DNA from: Balneolales bacterium
Lineage (GTDB): Bacteria > Bacteroidota > Rhodothermia > Balneolales > Natronogracilivirgulaceae
Assembly: GCA_007120385.1 (NCBI GenBank)
Contig: SKNT01000129.1
Coordinates: 1 to 43,081 of the forward strand
Direction: 5' to 3'
DNA length: 43,081 nt
A program made the translations under genes and the position numbers. The stretch's first letter is position 1, and every line of letters begins with the position of its first letter. Shown here piece by piece: positions 25,919-36,782 of the stretch. Under the pieces are notes generated by a model that saw only the letters and a list, made by a program, of their open reading frames with translations, was not told the DNA's origin and searched no databases.

Positions 25919-26769
25919 AGTGTTTTTGAATATGTTTCTTGTTGACCGGACTTCCCGAATTCGGCGTTGTCAAGCAGCGGGGAGTCCGGATCCAGCGGGA
26001 TATGCAGGACACCGAAGTGGAAATAGTCCTGCACGGTACCGTGAAAATCAGAACCACCGGTGGCGACCAGGCCGTGACTCTGGCAATAGGTAAGATAGCG
26101 CCGTTTGTGGGCTTCCGTATGGGATGAATGATAACACTCGAGCCCGTCCAACCCGGAATCTTTAAGTTCCTTGATTTCAATAAAGTTGTACGAATTGCCG
26201 GGATGGGCAAGAATGGCGATTCCTCCGGCCTGGTGGACGCTTTCAATGACATCGGCAACATCCGGATAGTCGATTTTGTAGTAGGCACCGGCTTCATTGC
26301 TCAGGTATCTCAGGAACACTTCCTGGGTATCCGCGGCATAGCCCTTTCTGATCATGACACGTGCAATATGGGGACGTCCGATGGGGGCCCGGCCGGCCTC
26401 GCCAAGCACATCGTCATATGTCAGGTCGAAACCCATGACATTTAGTTTTTCAATGATGATCCGAGCACGCCGGACTCTTTTCTGCTTCTGATCGGACAGC
26501 AGGCGCTTCATGAGCGCCGTATCCCGGAAAGCATATGCAAGCAGATGGCACTCACGGTCCTGGTACAGGGTGCTTATCTCCACACCGGTTATCACCCTGA
26601 GGCGTGTCCCATCAGCCGCCGCCCTTGCCTCATCAATTCCCGCAATGGTATCATGGTCGGTTATGGCAATGATATCCAGATCGGTTTCAAGCGCCTGAGA
26701 AACAACCTGTGCCGGAGTCAGTTTGCCGTCAGATGCGGTGGTATGGATATGTAAATCAGCTTTCAGCAA
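25909..26769 (-). CDS. PHP-domain phosphoesterase (RNase AM / nucleoside 3',5'-bisphosphate phosphatase type)
   Basis: A 286-residue protein with the four PHP metal motifs: ADLHIHTTASDG (residues 4-15), IAITDHDTI, AILAHPGN and GGSDFHG. The length and the LTPAQVVSQALETDLDIIAI start resemble YciV/RNase AM proteins, which remove nucleotides from RNA 5' ends or dephosphorylate pAp. The start is TTG at 26767-26769, only two codons before the conserved DLHIH. It lies 6 bp after the S41 protease gene. Exact substrate is inferred from family resemblance. Confidence 0.88.
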   Translation of the reverse strand: MLKADLHIHTTASDGKLTPAQVVSQALETDLDIIAITDHDTIAGIDEARAAADGTRLRVITGVEISTLYQDRECHLLAYAFRDTALMKRLLSDQKQKRVRRARIIIEKLNVMGFDLTYDDVLGEAGRAPIGRPHIARVMIRKGYAADTQEVFLRYLSNEAGAYYKIDYPDVADVIESVHQAGGIAILAHPGNSYNFIEIKELKDSGLDGLECYHSSHTEAHKRRYLTYCQSHGLVATGGSDFHGTVQDYFHFGVLHIPLDPDSPLLDNAEFGKSGQQETYSKTLCK

Positions 26770-26775
26770 AACAGT

Positions 26776-28446
26776 TTATGGCTCAAGTATGGAGAGATAC
26801 CGGTTTCTGCTTTCGATGAGGGTAACAGCTTTCTGTGCCGCCTCGTCGGTTTTCAGTTGCTCTTTCATTCTTCCGCGGCTGCCGTTGAACCGGGATATCA
26901 ACTCCAGGAGCAGCTCCCTTTTGATATGCTCTGAATAACGCTCTTCCTCCTGCTGTTTTTCCAGCGCCACCAGCTCTCTCATGGACGCGATCCTGTCCTC
27001 CGAGGCTTCCTTCACTCCGGGGTCAAGTGCCTCCAAAAAACGTTCAAACTGGCGTTCGGCACGCGTTGTGTATTCAAATTCCTGCACTTCAAGATAATCG
27101 AGAAATGCCTTGAAGAAGTCATCCGGCCCCTTGTCCGGATCCAGTCGCTCCATCCCTGATGTATACTCGTTTGCAAAAAAGAAATAGTGGCTGTTCTGAA
27201 GCAGTGCGATTTCGAGCATGCTGTGCGAGCGCCGGGAAACGACCAGATCAGGCTCGATTCCAATTCCCTCATACACAGCCCTTCCGGCACGGGTCTGATA
27301 CCGTGTCCGAAGTGAATCCGGAACCTGCTCCATGGCCGCCGCTTCTTCGCTGGTCAGATACGGCGTGGACTGGATCGACCGCCCGCTGGGAATGTAGTAT
27401 TTGGAAGTGGTGATCTTCAGGGAGACATTATAGGAAAGCGGCTGCACTATCTGTACCAGACCCTTGCCAAAACTGCGCTCTCCGATGACAACAGCCCTGT
27501 CCAGGTCCTGCAGGGCTCCGCTTACAATTTCCGAGGCACTGGCGCTTCCGCTGTTCTGGAGGATGACCAGCGGCCCGTCAGGGTAAACCGGTTGTTCGGA
27601 TGTCTCATACTGCTGATTTGCCCGGGACATGCGCCCTTCGGTCCATACGACTTTTTCACCGGGCGGGACGAACTTGTCAATGATCTTAACGGCTTCATCC
27701 AGCAATCCGCCGGGATTGTTGCGAACATCGAGGACCAGCCCATCGAGCGGCTGTTCCTTCTGCAGGTCCAGAATGGCCTTTCGGACCTCTTCGGCGGCGT
27801 TTTGGGCAAATCTTCCAAGCAGGATGTATCCAATGCGGGAGTCGGAATCCAGCATACCGTAGTAGGTGACATTTTTGACGTCAATGGTCTCCCGGGTCAG
27901 CTCAAATTCCAGCAGTTCATCGATGCCAAAGCGGCGGATTGCAAGCACCACCGTGGTTCCCGGATCGCCGCGGAGCAGGCTTTGCAGATCCTCGGTGTTC
28001 ATCCTGGTGACATCGATGTCATCCACTTTTTTTATGATGTCGCCGGCGCGCACTCCTCGTCTCTCGGCGGAGTACCCTTCAATCGGAGCGATGACCACCA
28101 GCTGACCTCCGCGTGCCCCGACTTCCAGCCCGACACCGGCATACTGCCCGGTCGTGACAATATCCATCTGCCGGCTTCCGGCTTCGTCAATGAGCACGGT
28201 GTACGGATCCAGTTCGTTGAGCATCGCGTCAATGCCGCTGCGAATCAGCCTTTCCGGGTCCACTTCTTCAATGTAGGATCCGGAAACGTTCTCGTATACT
28301 TCGCTGAAAATCCGGAAATTTTTCTGGATCAGAAAATACGGGTCGGGACGCAGGATGAAGCCGGTGGCGGCAATACCTGCCACGATTACTGCGACAAGAA
28401 CAAAACGGGAAGAAAAACGCATATTGGATGCCGGGGAAGACGTCAT
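26776..28446 (-). CDS. ctpA: S41 family C-terminal processing peptidase
   Basis: A 556-residue periplasmic serine protease with an N-terminal membrane anchor (about 14-32). A PDZ domain (about 95-185, GVGLEV to GIDELLEFEL, with GVRAGDIIKKVDDID) is followed by the S41 catalytic core. The dyad is Ser303 in SGSASASEI and Lys328 in SFGKGLVQ, 25 residues apart as in known members. The C-terminal 150 residues are charged and probably helical. Such proteases process periplasmic or outer-membrane proteins and often murein hydrolases. The adjacent transglycosylase is a possible functional partner. Confidence 0.94.
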   Translation of the reverse strand: MTSSPASNMRFSSRFVLVAVIVAGIAATGFILRPDPYFLIQKNFRIFSEVYENVSGSYIEEVDPERLIRSGIDAMLNELDPYTVLIDEAGSRQMDIVTTGQYAGVGLEVGARGGQLVVIAPIEGYSAERRGVRAGDIIKKVDDIDVTRMNTEDLQSLLRGDPGTTVVLAIRRFGIDELLEFELTRETIDVKNVTYYGMLDSDSRIGYILLGRFAQNAAEEVRKAILDLQKEQPLDGLVLDVRNNPGGLLDEAVKIIDKFVPPGEKVVWTEGRMSRANQQYETSEQPVYPDGPLVILQNSGSASASEIVSGALQDLDRAVVIGERSFGKGLVQIVQPLSYNVSLKITTSKYYIPSGRSIQSTPYLTSEEAAAMEQVPDSLRTRYQTRAGRAVYEGIGIEPDLVVSRRSHSMLEIALLQNSHYFFFANEYTSGMERLDPDKGPDDFFKAFLDYLEVQEFEYTTRAERQFERFLEALDPGVKEASEDRIASMRELVALEKQQEEERYSEHIKRELLLELISRFNGSRGRMKEQLKTDEAAQKAVTLIESRNRYLSILEP

Positions 28447-28465
28447 GGTTGAGACGGAATGTCTA

Positions 28466-30484
28466 TCATTTTGGAATGCGTAACGTCTGTCCGGGATAGA
28501 TTCGTGTTGATTGAAGATTGTTCAGGTTCTGTATGGCCTGTACACTGGTGTTGAAACTGCGTGCGATGACTGTGAGGTTGTCATTCGGACGCACGGTGTA
28601 GACGCGGTAGTCTCCGTCACCGCTTGCGGCAACCCTCGTGGTTGACGATGATACGGAAAAGCTGTTGCGTTGTGCCCGGGTCATATTGTTCAGTTGCGCA
28701 TACTGGTCGCGCTGATGCGCCGGGACATAGATGGTCAGCCGCTGTCCGGGCTGGATCAGGTTGCCGATATTGTTCCAGGAGCGGACAAGCCACGCCTGGG
28801 TGCCAAACCATTCCGCTATATGTCCCACGGTGTCCCCTGATTTGACGACATAGGTTACGGCAGCTGTATTGGCAGGTCGGTTGGCTGCGGGATTCTGGGT
28901 TGCGGCACGCAGGCGGGCCGTCTGTGCCCGCGACGGCTCTTCGGAGCGGATCGCCACATTGCTGCCTCCAGGCACCGGGATCACGAGTTCCTGTCCCGGA
29001 TGGATGACGCTGCTCAGCCCCTCGTTCGCCTGGTAAAGGGCCCGCACCGTGGTACCGTAGCGGTTGGCAATGAGTCCAAGTGTCTCCCCGCGTTTGACGC
29101 TGTGGATGACTATGTTGTTCATCCGCTTCTCTTCGGGGATCTCCTTGTAGGCCACCATGAATTCCTCTTTGGAACCCTTTGGTATTTTCAGTGGATACGG
29201 ATTGTCTCCGGGAGGAGTTGCCCATCGTAGCAGTTCGGGATTCAGGTAGCGCAACGCCTGGGTGGTAATTCCTGCGCATTCGGCCAGTATGCTCAGGTCA
29301 ACCGAGCCGTGAATTTCCACAAGGTCGTACTCATAAGGTTCGACATCATAATGTTTTTCAAACCCGAAATCTTCCGGATTCATTGCCACGAGGGTGGCTG
29401 CGATAAAACCAGGCACATATCCGCGAGTCTCCCTGGGCAGAAAGGGATAGATCTCCCAGTAGTTGCGAACTCCGCCGGCACGCTGAACCGAGCTGAGCAT
29501 TCTCCTGGTGCTCACGTTGTAGTTGGCCAGGGCCAGATGCCAGTCGCCCTTCCAGTATTCATGCAGGTCGCGCAGGTGGCGGGCAGCGGCACGAGTCGCT
29601 TTGACCGGGTCGCGGCGCTCGTCGATCCACCAGTTCACTTCAAGGCCGTAAACCGAACCTGTAGCGTATATGAACTGCCACATTCCTACGGCGCGTGCAT
29701 GTGAGCGTGCCGTGGGTACAAGGCCGCTTTCGATCATGGCCAGGTGGATCAGTTCCTCGGGTACGTTTTCCTCACGGAATATTTCGCGCATCATGGGGAA
29801 ATAGCGGGCGGAGCGCTCAAGCCAGCGCTCCATGATCTCCGGACGCCGGACTGTCAGATAGGCAATATGGTTGTTAACCTGCTGATTGCGGATCAGTGGC
29901 ACCTGGGTCTTGCCGATCTCCAGGTTTTCCGGGAGCACGAACATCTGCTTGTCAAACCAGTCTTCCTGCTCTGCCATCATGAGTTCCTGATGGACCTTGA
30001 ATATCTCTCCCTGCGCGTCAACAATTGGATCGGTAATGCCGTAAAACTCCTGGTATTCGGTCATTACAGTCCGGTACAGCTCCGCAAACTGCCGGCTGTT
30101 GCGAATATCGGGCTGGTCATCCAGCAGTGTCTGAATGGCGTGAAGGGCATCGGTGATGTATTCCTCGGCACTTACCAGGTCGTCGTTAATCTGGGCTTCC
30201 AGCGAGAGCAGGTGGACTCTGTAGATGTATGCCAGCCGCTGAAGCATTTCCGAAGGCAACCGGCTGATTTCGCCGCTCATCCCCGACGACACCTCCCGTT
30301 CCATTGGAAATGAATGCATGTCCGGACGCTCAAAGCCGGGGCCCTGCAGAATATCCGCACGGTTGACCTGCAACAGCATCGGATCAACAGTTCGGAATCC
30401 GATACCGCTATCGCGATCCTGAGCGAATAAAATTCCTGCAAAAAGGGTGACAGCGAAAACTGCCGGAAGTGCTCTGAATATCAT
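28466..30484 (-). CDS. mltD: Membrane-bound lytic murein transglycosylase, MltD type, with three LysM domains
   Basis: Cleaves glycan strands with formation of 1,6-anhydro ends. The 672-residue protein has a signal peptide (MIFRALPAVFAVTLFAGILFA) without a lipobox cysteine. A helical region (about 65-230) precedes the SLT domain (about 232-370) with catalytic Glu252 in AMIESGL and the GMWQF and ALANYN motifs. Three LysM repeats follow at about 458-504, 543-587 and 626-671, joined by Ala/Thr/Ser-rich linkers. The first gene of the long minus-strand operon; the 128-bp gap to nadE carries no clear promoter motif that I can see. Confidence 0.94.
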   Translation of the reverse strand: MIFRALPAVFAVTLFAGILFAQDRDSGIGFRTVDPMLLQVNRADILQGPGFERPDMHSFPMEREVSSGMSGEISRLPSEMLQRLAYIYRVHLLSLEAQINDDLVSAEEYITDALHAIQTLLDDQPDIRNSRQFAELYRTVMTEYQEFYGITDPIVDAQGEIFKVHQELMMAEQEDWFDKQMFVLPENLEIGKTQVPLIRNQQVNNHIAYLTVRRPEIMERWLERSARYFPMMREIFREENVPEELIHLAMIESGLVPTARSHARAVGMWQFIYATGSVYGLEVNWWIDERRDPVKATRAAARHLRDLHEYWKGDWHLALANYNVSTRRMLSSVQRAGGVRNYWEIYPFLPRETRGYVPGFIAATLVAMNPEDFGFEKHYDVEPYEYDLVEIHGSVDLSILAECAGITTQALRYLNPELLRWATPPGDNPYPLKIPKGSKEEFMVAYKEIPEEKRMNNIVIHSVKRGETLGLIANRYGTTVRALYQANEGLSSVIHPGQELVIPVPGGSNVAIRSEEPSRAQTARLRAATQNPAANRPANTAAVTYVVKSGDTVGHIAEWFGTQAWLVRSWNNIGNLIQPGQRLTIYVPAHQRDQYAQLNNMTRAQRNSFSVSSSTTRVAASGDGDYRVYTVRPNDNLTVIARSFNTSVQAIQNLNNLQSTRIYPGQTLRIPK

Positions 30485-30612
30485 GATAATATGCGTTATG
30501 AAACCCGGATGAATGAGAGTGATTTACGATATGTCGACAGCATGCTCCATGCTACCCGGCAGATCATGACAAATTACGGCAAAACTGTGACAAACGAAAG
30601 AATTTATAGCGT

Positions 30613-32289
30613 TTATCCCATTTCCGTCCACCGCTGAACAATGGGCAGCCGGCGACCCGTACCGAATGCCTTGGAACTGACCCTGAGTCCGGGTGCAGCC
30701 TGTCTTCTCTTGTATTCGTTGCGGTCCACCATTCTGATCACATCCCGCACCTGGTCTTCGGGATAACCGGCGGCTATGATGGCGTCTGCAGGGAGCTGAT
30801 CCTCGATGTAGATCCGGAGAATCCCGTCAAGCACCTCATACTCAGGCAGAGAATCGGTGTCTTTCTGATCCGGACGCAGTTCGGCGCTCGGCGGCTTTTC
30901 AATGGTACTCCAGGGGATGACCTCCTTGCCGTAAAAGGAATCATTCAGCCAGCAGGAGACCCGGAAGACCTCAGTCTTGTAGACATCCGACAATACGGAA
31001 AGCCCGCCGGCCATATCCCCGTACAAAGTGCAGTAACCTACGGCAAGCTCCGACTTGTTTCCGGTATTGAGCAGCATGTGGCCGAGTTTGTTGGATACGG
31101 CCATCAGCAGGGCTCCCCTGCTTCGGCTCTGGATGTTCTCTTCGGTCACGTCAAACGATGTATCGCCCAGTACCGGAGCCAGTGCCTCCAAAAAGGCGTC
31201 GTAGATGTTGTTTATTGGCACATTGTAAATCCGGATGCCAAGATTCGCGGCCAATTTCTCCGAATCGGTAACACTGGCACCGGATGAGAACGGCGAAGGC
31301 ATGGTGATCCCTAAAACCTGCTGCTGTCCCAATGCCTCCCTGGCTATCGCCGCAGTAAGCGCCGAATCAATGCCGCCGCTCAGACCCAGCACCACGCGCC
31401 GGGGCATCCTGCTTTTTTCCACATAATCCCGAAGCCCGAGAACCAGTGCCTTGAAGATCCGTTCTTCACTGCCCGGAAACGGCGTAATCGGGGAAGCGGC
31501 ATTTATTGGCTCCGGAGCGCCCGATCCCGGCCAGTGCACATCCCCCCGGTCCTCTTCGAGTGTGGCAAGCCGCATGAGCACCTCTCCCTCGGCGGAAATG
31601 ACCGAACTGATGCCGTCGAATATGAGTTCCGTGTTGGCTCCCACCTGGTTCGCATAGAAAACGGGAATACCGAGCCTACTGGCGTGCCGCCTCAGCATGT
31701 CTTCCCGCATCTCTGGCTTGCGGCGCGTAAACGGCGAAGCCGAGATATTGACCAGCACTTCGGCGCCCAGTTTGCGCAGCTCATCGGCGGGTTCGATGTC
31801 GTAGGTGTGGTAGTTGTACTCGTTCTGGTTGTTCCAGATATCCTCACAAATTGTTATGCCCCATTTTCTTCCGGCCCATTCGGTTATGTGGATCTCTCTG
31901 TTCGGTTCGAAATATCGGAATTCGTCAAATACGTCATAGGTTGGAAGCAGGGTTTTCCTGACCACATCCACCGTCTTGCCCTCATGGGCCAGAATGGCAA
32001 TATTGTGCACCGGCCGGCCCTGCGACGCCGGGTTTTTTCCGATACTGCCGAACAGCAGGGCGGTTTTGCCGACAGCACTGACCAGGCGCTCATTGACATC
32101 GAACAGTGCTTTCTGGAAAGATTTGCGCTCCAGAAGGTCCATCGGGGGATAACCGCATGTGACAAGCTCGGGCAGGATCAGCAGGGCTATGCCGTCGCGT
32201 TCCGCTTCCCTGAGTGCGGTGACCACCAGGGCTTCATTGCCCCGGATATCGCCTACGGTTACATTGATTTGCTGAATCCGGATGTTCAT
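30613..32289 (-). CDS. nadE: Glutamine-dependent NAD+ synthetase
   Basis: Amidates nicotinic acid adenine dinucleotide to NAD+ using glutamine. The 558-residue protein has an N-terminal nitrilase-type amidase with Glu41 (LPELVTCGY), Lys112 (RKTLLPTYDVFDE) and Cys148 (ITICEDIW). The C-terminal synthetase has the ATP loop SGGIDS (304-309) and NTGNKSELAVGYCTLYGD. The two-domain form of about 550 residues lets it use glutamine without a partner. It is divergent from the GNAT gene at 32455. Confidence 0.97.
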   Translation of the reverse strand: MNIRIQQINVTVGDIRGNEALVVTALREAERDGIALLILPELVTCGYPPMDLLERKSFQKALFDVNERLVSAVGKTALLFGSIGKNPASQGRPVHNIAILAHEGKTVDVVRKTLLPTYDVFDEFRYFEPNREIHITEWAGRKWGITICEDIWNNQNEYNYHTYDIEPADELRKLGAEVLVNISASPFTRRKPEMREDMLRRHASRLGIPVFYANQVGANTELIFDGISSVISAEGEVLMRLATLEEDRGDVHWPGSGAPEPINAASPITPFPGSEERIFKALVLGLRDYVEKSRMPRRVVLGLSGGIDSALTAAIAREALGQQQVLGITMPSPFSSGASVTDSEKLAANLGIRIYNVPINNIYDAFLEALAPVLGDTSFDVTEENIQSRSRGALLMAVSNKLGHMLLNTGNKSELAVGYCTLYGDMAGGLSVLSDVYKTEVFRVSCWLNDSFYGKEVIPWSTIEKPPSAELRPDQKDTDSLPEYEVLDGILRIYIEDQLPADAIIAAGYPEDQVRDVIRMVDRNEYKRRQAAPGLRVSSKAFGTGRRLPIVQRWTEMG

Positions 32290-32370
32290 GTTTTCCTGGT
32301 TCTTTGGACGGGCATGGTTACGGCGCCTGCAGCAGAGTCGGAATCAGGCCGGGAGAATAAAAAAAATCCC

Positions 32371-32376
32371 ATTATA
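32371..32376 (-). promoter_or_regulatory. Possible -10 element for nadE
   Basis: A perfect TATAAT on the minus strand, about 80 bp before the nadE start, inside the 165-bp gap between divergent nadE and the GNAT gene. No convincing -35 or TTTG element accompanies it. Confidence 0.25.
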
Positions 32377-32454
32377 TTGCATGTGTGCTGATGAAAACCA
32401 TTCTCTGCATGCTCCCGTTCAAAAATACCGCGGATCATCTAACGGTCAAAATGC

Positions 32455-32959
32455 ATGATGGAAAAAATCGCTGAACAAAAGAACCGTTTTGCAGAAATCC
32501 AGGTGCAGCGGGACAGCTTCGTCCACCTGGATGCTGTCCGTGACCTGAACCGCCGTGTTTTCGGTGAGGACCGGCTCATAAACAGGCTGGATCACGAGCC
32601 GCTTATTTTTCTTACGGCGCATTGCAACGGCCGGCTTGCCGGTTTCAAGATTGGATATTCACTGAACCGGCGGGTGTTCTATTCGGCAAAAAGCGCGACC
32701 GATCCCGATTTCCGCAAGCATGGCATAGCCAGGATACTCATGGACACCATGATCCGCGACGCCCTGGTGCTCGGCTTCAATGAACTTCAGTACGACACCT
32801 TCCCCGCTCTCTACCCCGGGATGCTCATAATCGGTTTCAAATTCGGTTTCCAAATCAAAAGCCTGCACTGGAACCCGGATTACGGCGACTTCCAGGTCCG
32901 CCTGGCTCGCAGGCTGCAAATGCGGGAACCGCCTGTCCGGGAGCAGCAGTTCAGGTATT

Positions 32960-32967
<8 letters not shown>
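32455..32967 (+). CDS. GNAT family N-acetyltransferase
   Basis: A 170-residue protein with the GNAT core: FLTAHCNGRLAGFKIGYSL (beta strands 2-4 region, about 49-66). The acetyl-CoA loop is TDPDFRKHGIARILMDTMIRDALVLGF (about 82-108), matching the R-x-x-G-x-A pattern. FKFGFQIKSLHWN (about 124-138) follows. The substrate is unknown. Its last 8 bp overlap the convergent NUDIX gene. ATGs at 32455 and 32458 are both usable. Confidence 0.85.
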
Positions 32968-35106
<2,139 letters not shown>

Positions 35107-35148
35107 TTAGTGAAAGGTTGCAGAAAAATAGCAGGTTTCCTGTGGGGT

Positions 35149-35166
35149 ATCAAATGTAAATTTGAT
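35149..35166 (-). promoter_or_regulatory. AT-rich dyad upstream of pyrG with a TAnnTTTG match
   Basis: Perfect 7-bp arms ATCAAAT / ATTTGAT separated by GTAA start 2 bp after the stop of the preceding minus-strand gene. The minus strand reads TACATTTG across the dyad (35158-35151), a perfect match to the Bacteroidota -7 element, but no TTTG lies 19-20 bp upstream. It may be a pyrG promoter or operator, or a weak terminator. Confidence 0.35.
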
Positions 35167-35168
35167 GC

Positions 35169-35504
35169 TCAGGAGCCGTTACGCGACGGTGCCTGTCCCG
35201 CGCCTACATAAGTGATGGCGTCATCAATCTGTTTTTTCTGCCAGGCGACCGATATCAGGTTCAGCACGAACACCATTGCGAGAATCCAGAAAATCCATAC
35301 GGGTAGTTCGGTAATCCCGCTGAAAAACCAGTAGCCAAAGAAAACCAGTGCCAGGATATTGAGGGCGGTGATGAAGAAAAAGCGTCGTTTCCGGTGCATC
35401 AGGACCTGCATCACTTCTCCCTTCGTTTTTTCATGGCGGTCCTTGCCCACATGGTAATCCAGTACGGTTTCGATCCTGGCGATATCTTCTTTGCGAATGG
35501 TCAT
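35169..35504 (-). CDS. Small two-helix membrane protein, function unknown
   Basis: A 111-residue protein with a polar N terminus (about 1-42: IRKEDIARIETVLDYHVGKD and so on). Two hydrophobic helices follow (about 43-62 and 68-87), then a short polar tail. It is 8 bp downstream of another small membrane-protein gene and is probably cotranscribed with it. The N-terminal part resembles the cytosolic segment of 2TM-domain proteins, but I cannot assign a family. Confidence 0.7.
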   Translation of the reverse strand: MTIRKEDIARIETVLDYHVGKDRHEKTKGEVMQVLMHRKRRFFFITALNILALVFFGYWFFSGITELPVWIFWILAMVFVLNLISVAWQKKQIDDAITYVGAGQAPSRNGS

Positions 35505-35512
35505 GGGTGGAT

Positions 35513-35908
35513 TCAGTTTTTGTCGCGAAGAACGCGCATGATCGCATCCCTGACCAAGTTATCCACGCTTTTTCGCTCCTTGATGGCATCATACAGCATC
35601 CAGACTCCGGCCATGGACGCCAGGCTGCCGCTCATGCTCAGCAGGGATGCAAACCACAGATTGGAAAGCATGTTCAACATGACAAGGCAGATGGACAGCA
35701 GCCCGAATGAGATCATGAGTATGGCGAAACCGGCATGGACCGGGTTTACACCATTGAACCCGCGGCGTTTCCCGCTGCCATGATGCCCCGACAGATCCCT
35801 TGTCCGCCGCCGGCGGAACAGGTCGTGCCCGGATTTTTTTGCAAACCTGGAGTGCGCCGGGGTGCCCGCCCTGCCCGACTGGCCGCTGTTTCTGGTTTTT
35901 CTAGCCAT
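35513..35908 (-). CDS. Small membrane protein with basic N terminus, function unknown
   Basis: About 131 residues from the ATG at 35906-35908 (MARKTRNSGQSG); a farther start at 35971 would add 21 residues and is less likely. The first 55 residues are very rich in Arg, Lys, Ser, Gly and His, followed by two hydrophobic helices (about 60-80 and 85-107). The tail KERKSVDNLVRDAIMRVLRD is amphipathic. The basic segment could be cytosolic and contact nucleic acid or lipid head groups (inference). It is divergent from rlmB. Confidence 0.65.
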   Translation of the reverse strand: MARKTRNSGQSGRAGTPAHSRFAKKSGHDLFRRRRTRDLSGHHGSGKRRGFNGVNPVHAGFAILMISFGLLSICLVMLNMLSNLWFASLLSMSGSLASMAGVWMLYDAIKERKSVDNLVRDAIMRVLRDKN

Positions 35909-36032
35909 TGGTCCGTGCTGCAGTATGGTTATCTTGTGGATGCGTTTTCTTCGGTTCGCGATGTTCTGCACGTTCGGGAACCTTCAACGCTACGAACAAT
36001 AAATATAACTTTCAAATCCCGGAATTCGATCC

Positions 36033-36782
36033 ATGGAACCGGACAATTACATATACGGGCGGAATGCCGTACTGGAATATCTGGAGCACAAACCGGAACA
36101 CATCAGCAAGATCTATCTGAAGCAGCAGCTTCAGGGCAGGCCGGTCAGGGAGCTGGAGCAGCTGGCATCCGGCCACCGCATCCCGGTGCAACGGGTCCCC
36201 GGCAGAAAACTGGCTGATATGGTCGGCCCTGTCAACGACCAGGGCATTGTGGCGGCCATCACCCCGGCCAGCTACCTGGAGCTGGAAGACTGGCTGGAGG
36301 ATGCGGATATCTCGCGCAATCCGGTAATCCTGGCCCTGGACGAGATCGAGGACCCGCACAACTTCGGCGCGGTGGTCCGTACGGCGCTGGCCTGCGGGGT
36401 GGATGCGGTCCTGGTTTCGAAACACCGGCAGGCGACTATCTCCGGCGGGGTGATGAAGGCCTCGGCCGGAGCCATCCTGCGCATGCCGGTCATTCGCGTC
36501 GTCAACCTGAACCAGGCGCTTCTGAAGCTGAAAGATACCGGGTTCTGGATATGCGGCACCGACATGGAAGGCAGTCAGGATTTCCGCCAGCAGGACTACC
36601 GGATGCCCCTGGTAGTGATCCTGGGCAGCGAGGATAAGGGCATCCGCAAAAAGACGCGCGAGCACTGCGACATGCTGGTGCACATCCCCATGAAAAACAA
36701 GGTGGAGTCACTGAATGCCTCGGTCAGCGGTGCCCTGCTCTGCTACGAGATATTACGGCAGCGGGAAGCGGAACCAGAATGA
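36033..36782 (+). CDS. rlmB: SPOUT-family 23S rRNA guanosine-2'-O-methyltransferase (RlmB/TrmH type)
   Basis: A 249-residue protein with an N-terminal substrate-binding domain (IYGRNAVLEYLEHKPEHISK, about 7-26). The knotted SPOUT domain follows: DEIEDPHNFGAVVRTALACG (about 104-123, catalytic Arg in VVRTA), VVILGSEDKGI (about 191-201) and IPMKNKVESLNASVSGALLCYE (about 217-238). Family members usually have GSEGxG; here Asp replaces the second Gly. RlmB methylates G2251 in the P-loop region of 23S rRNA. Its last 30 bp overlap the convergent kinase-like gene. Confidence 0.9.
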   Translation: MEPDNYIYGRNAVLEYLEHKPEHISKIYLKQQLQGRPVRELEQLASGHRIPVQRVPGRKLADMVGPVNDQGIVAAITPASYLELEDWLEDADISRNPVILALDEIEDPHNFGAVVRTALACGVDAVLVSKHRQATISGGVMKASAGAILRMPVIRVVNLNQALLKLKDTGFWICGTDMEGSQDFRQQDYRMPLVVILGSEDKGIRKKTREHCDMLVHIPMKNKVESLNASVSGALLCYEILRQREAEPE

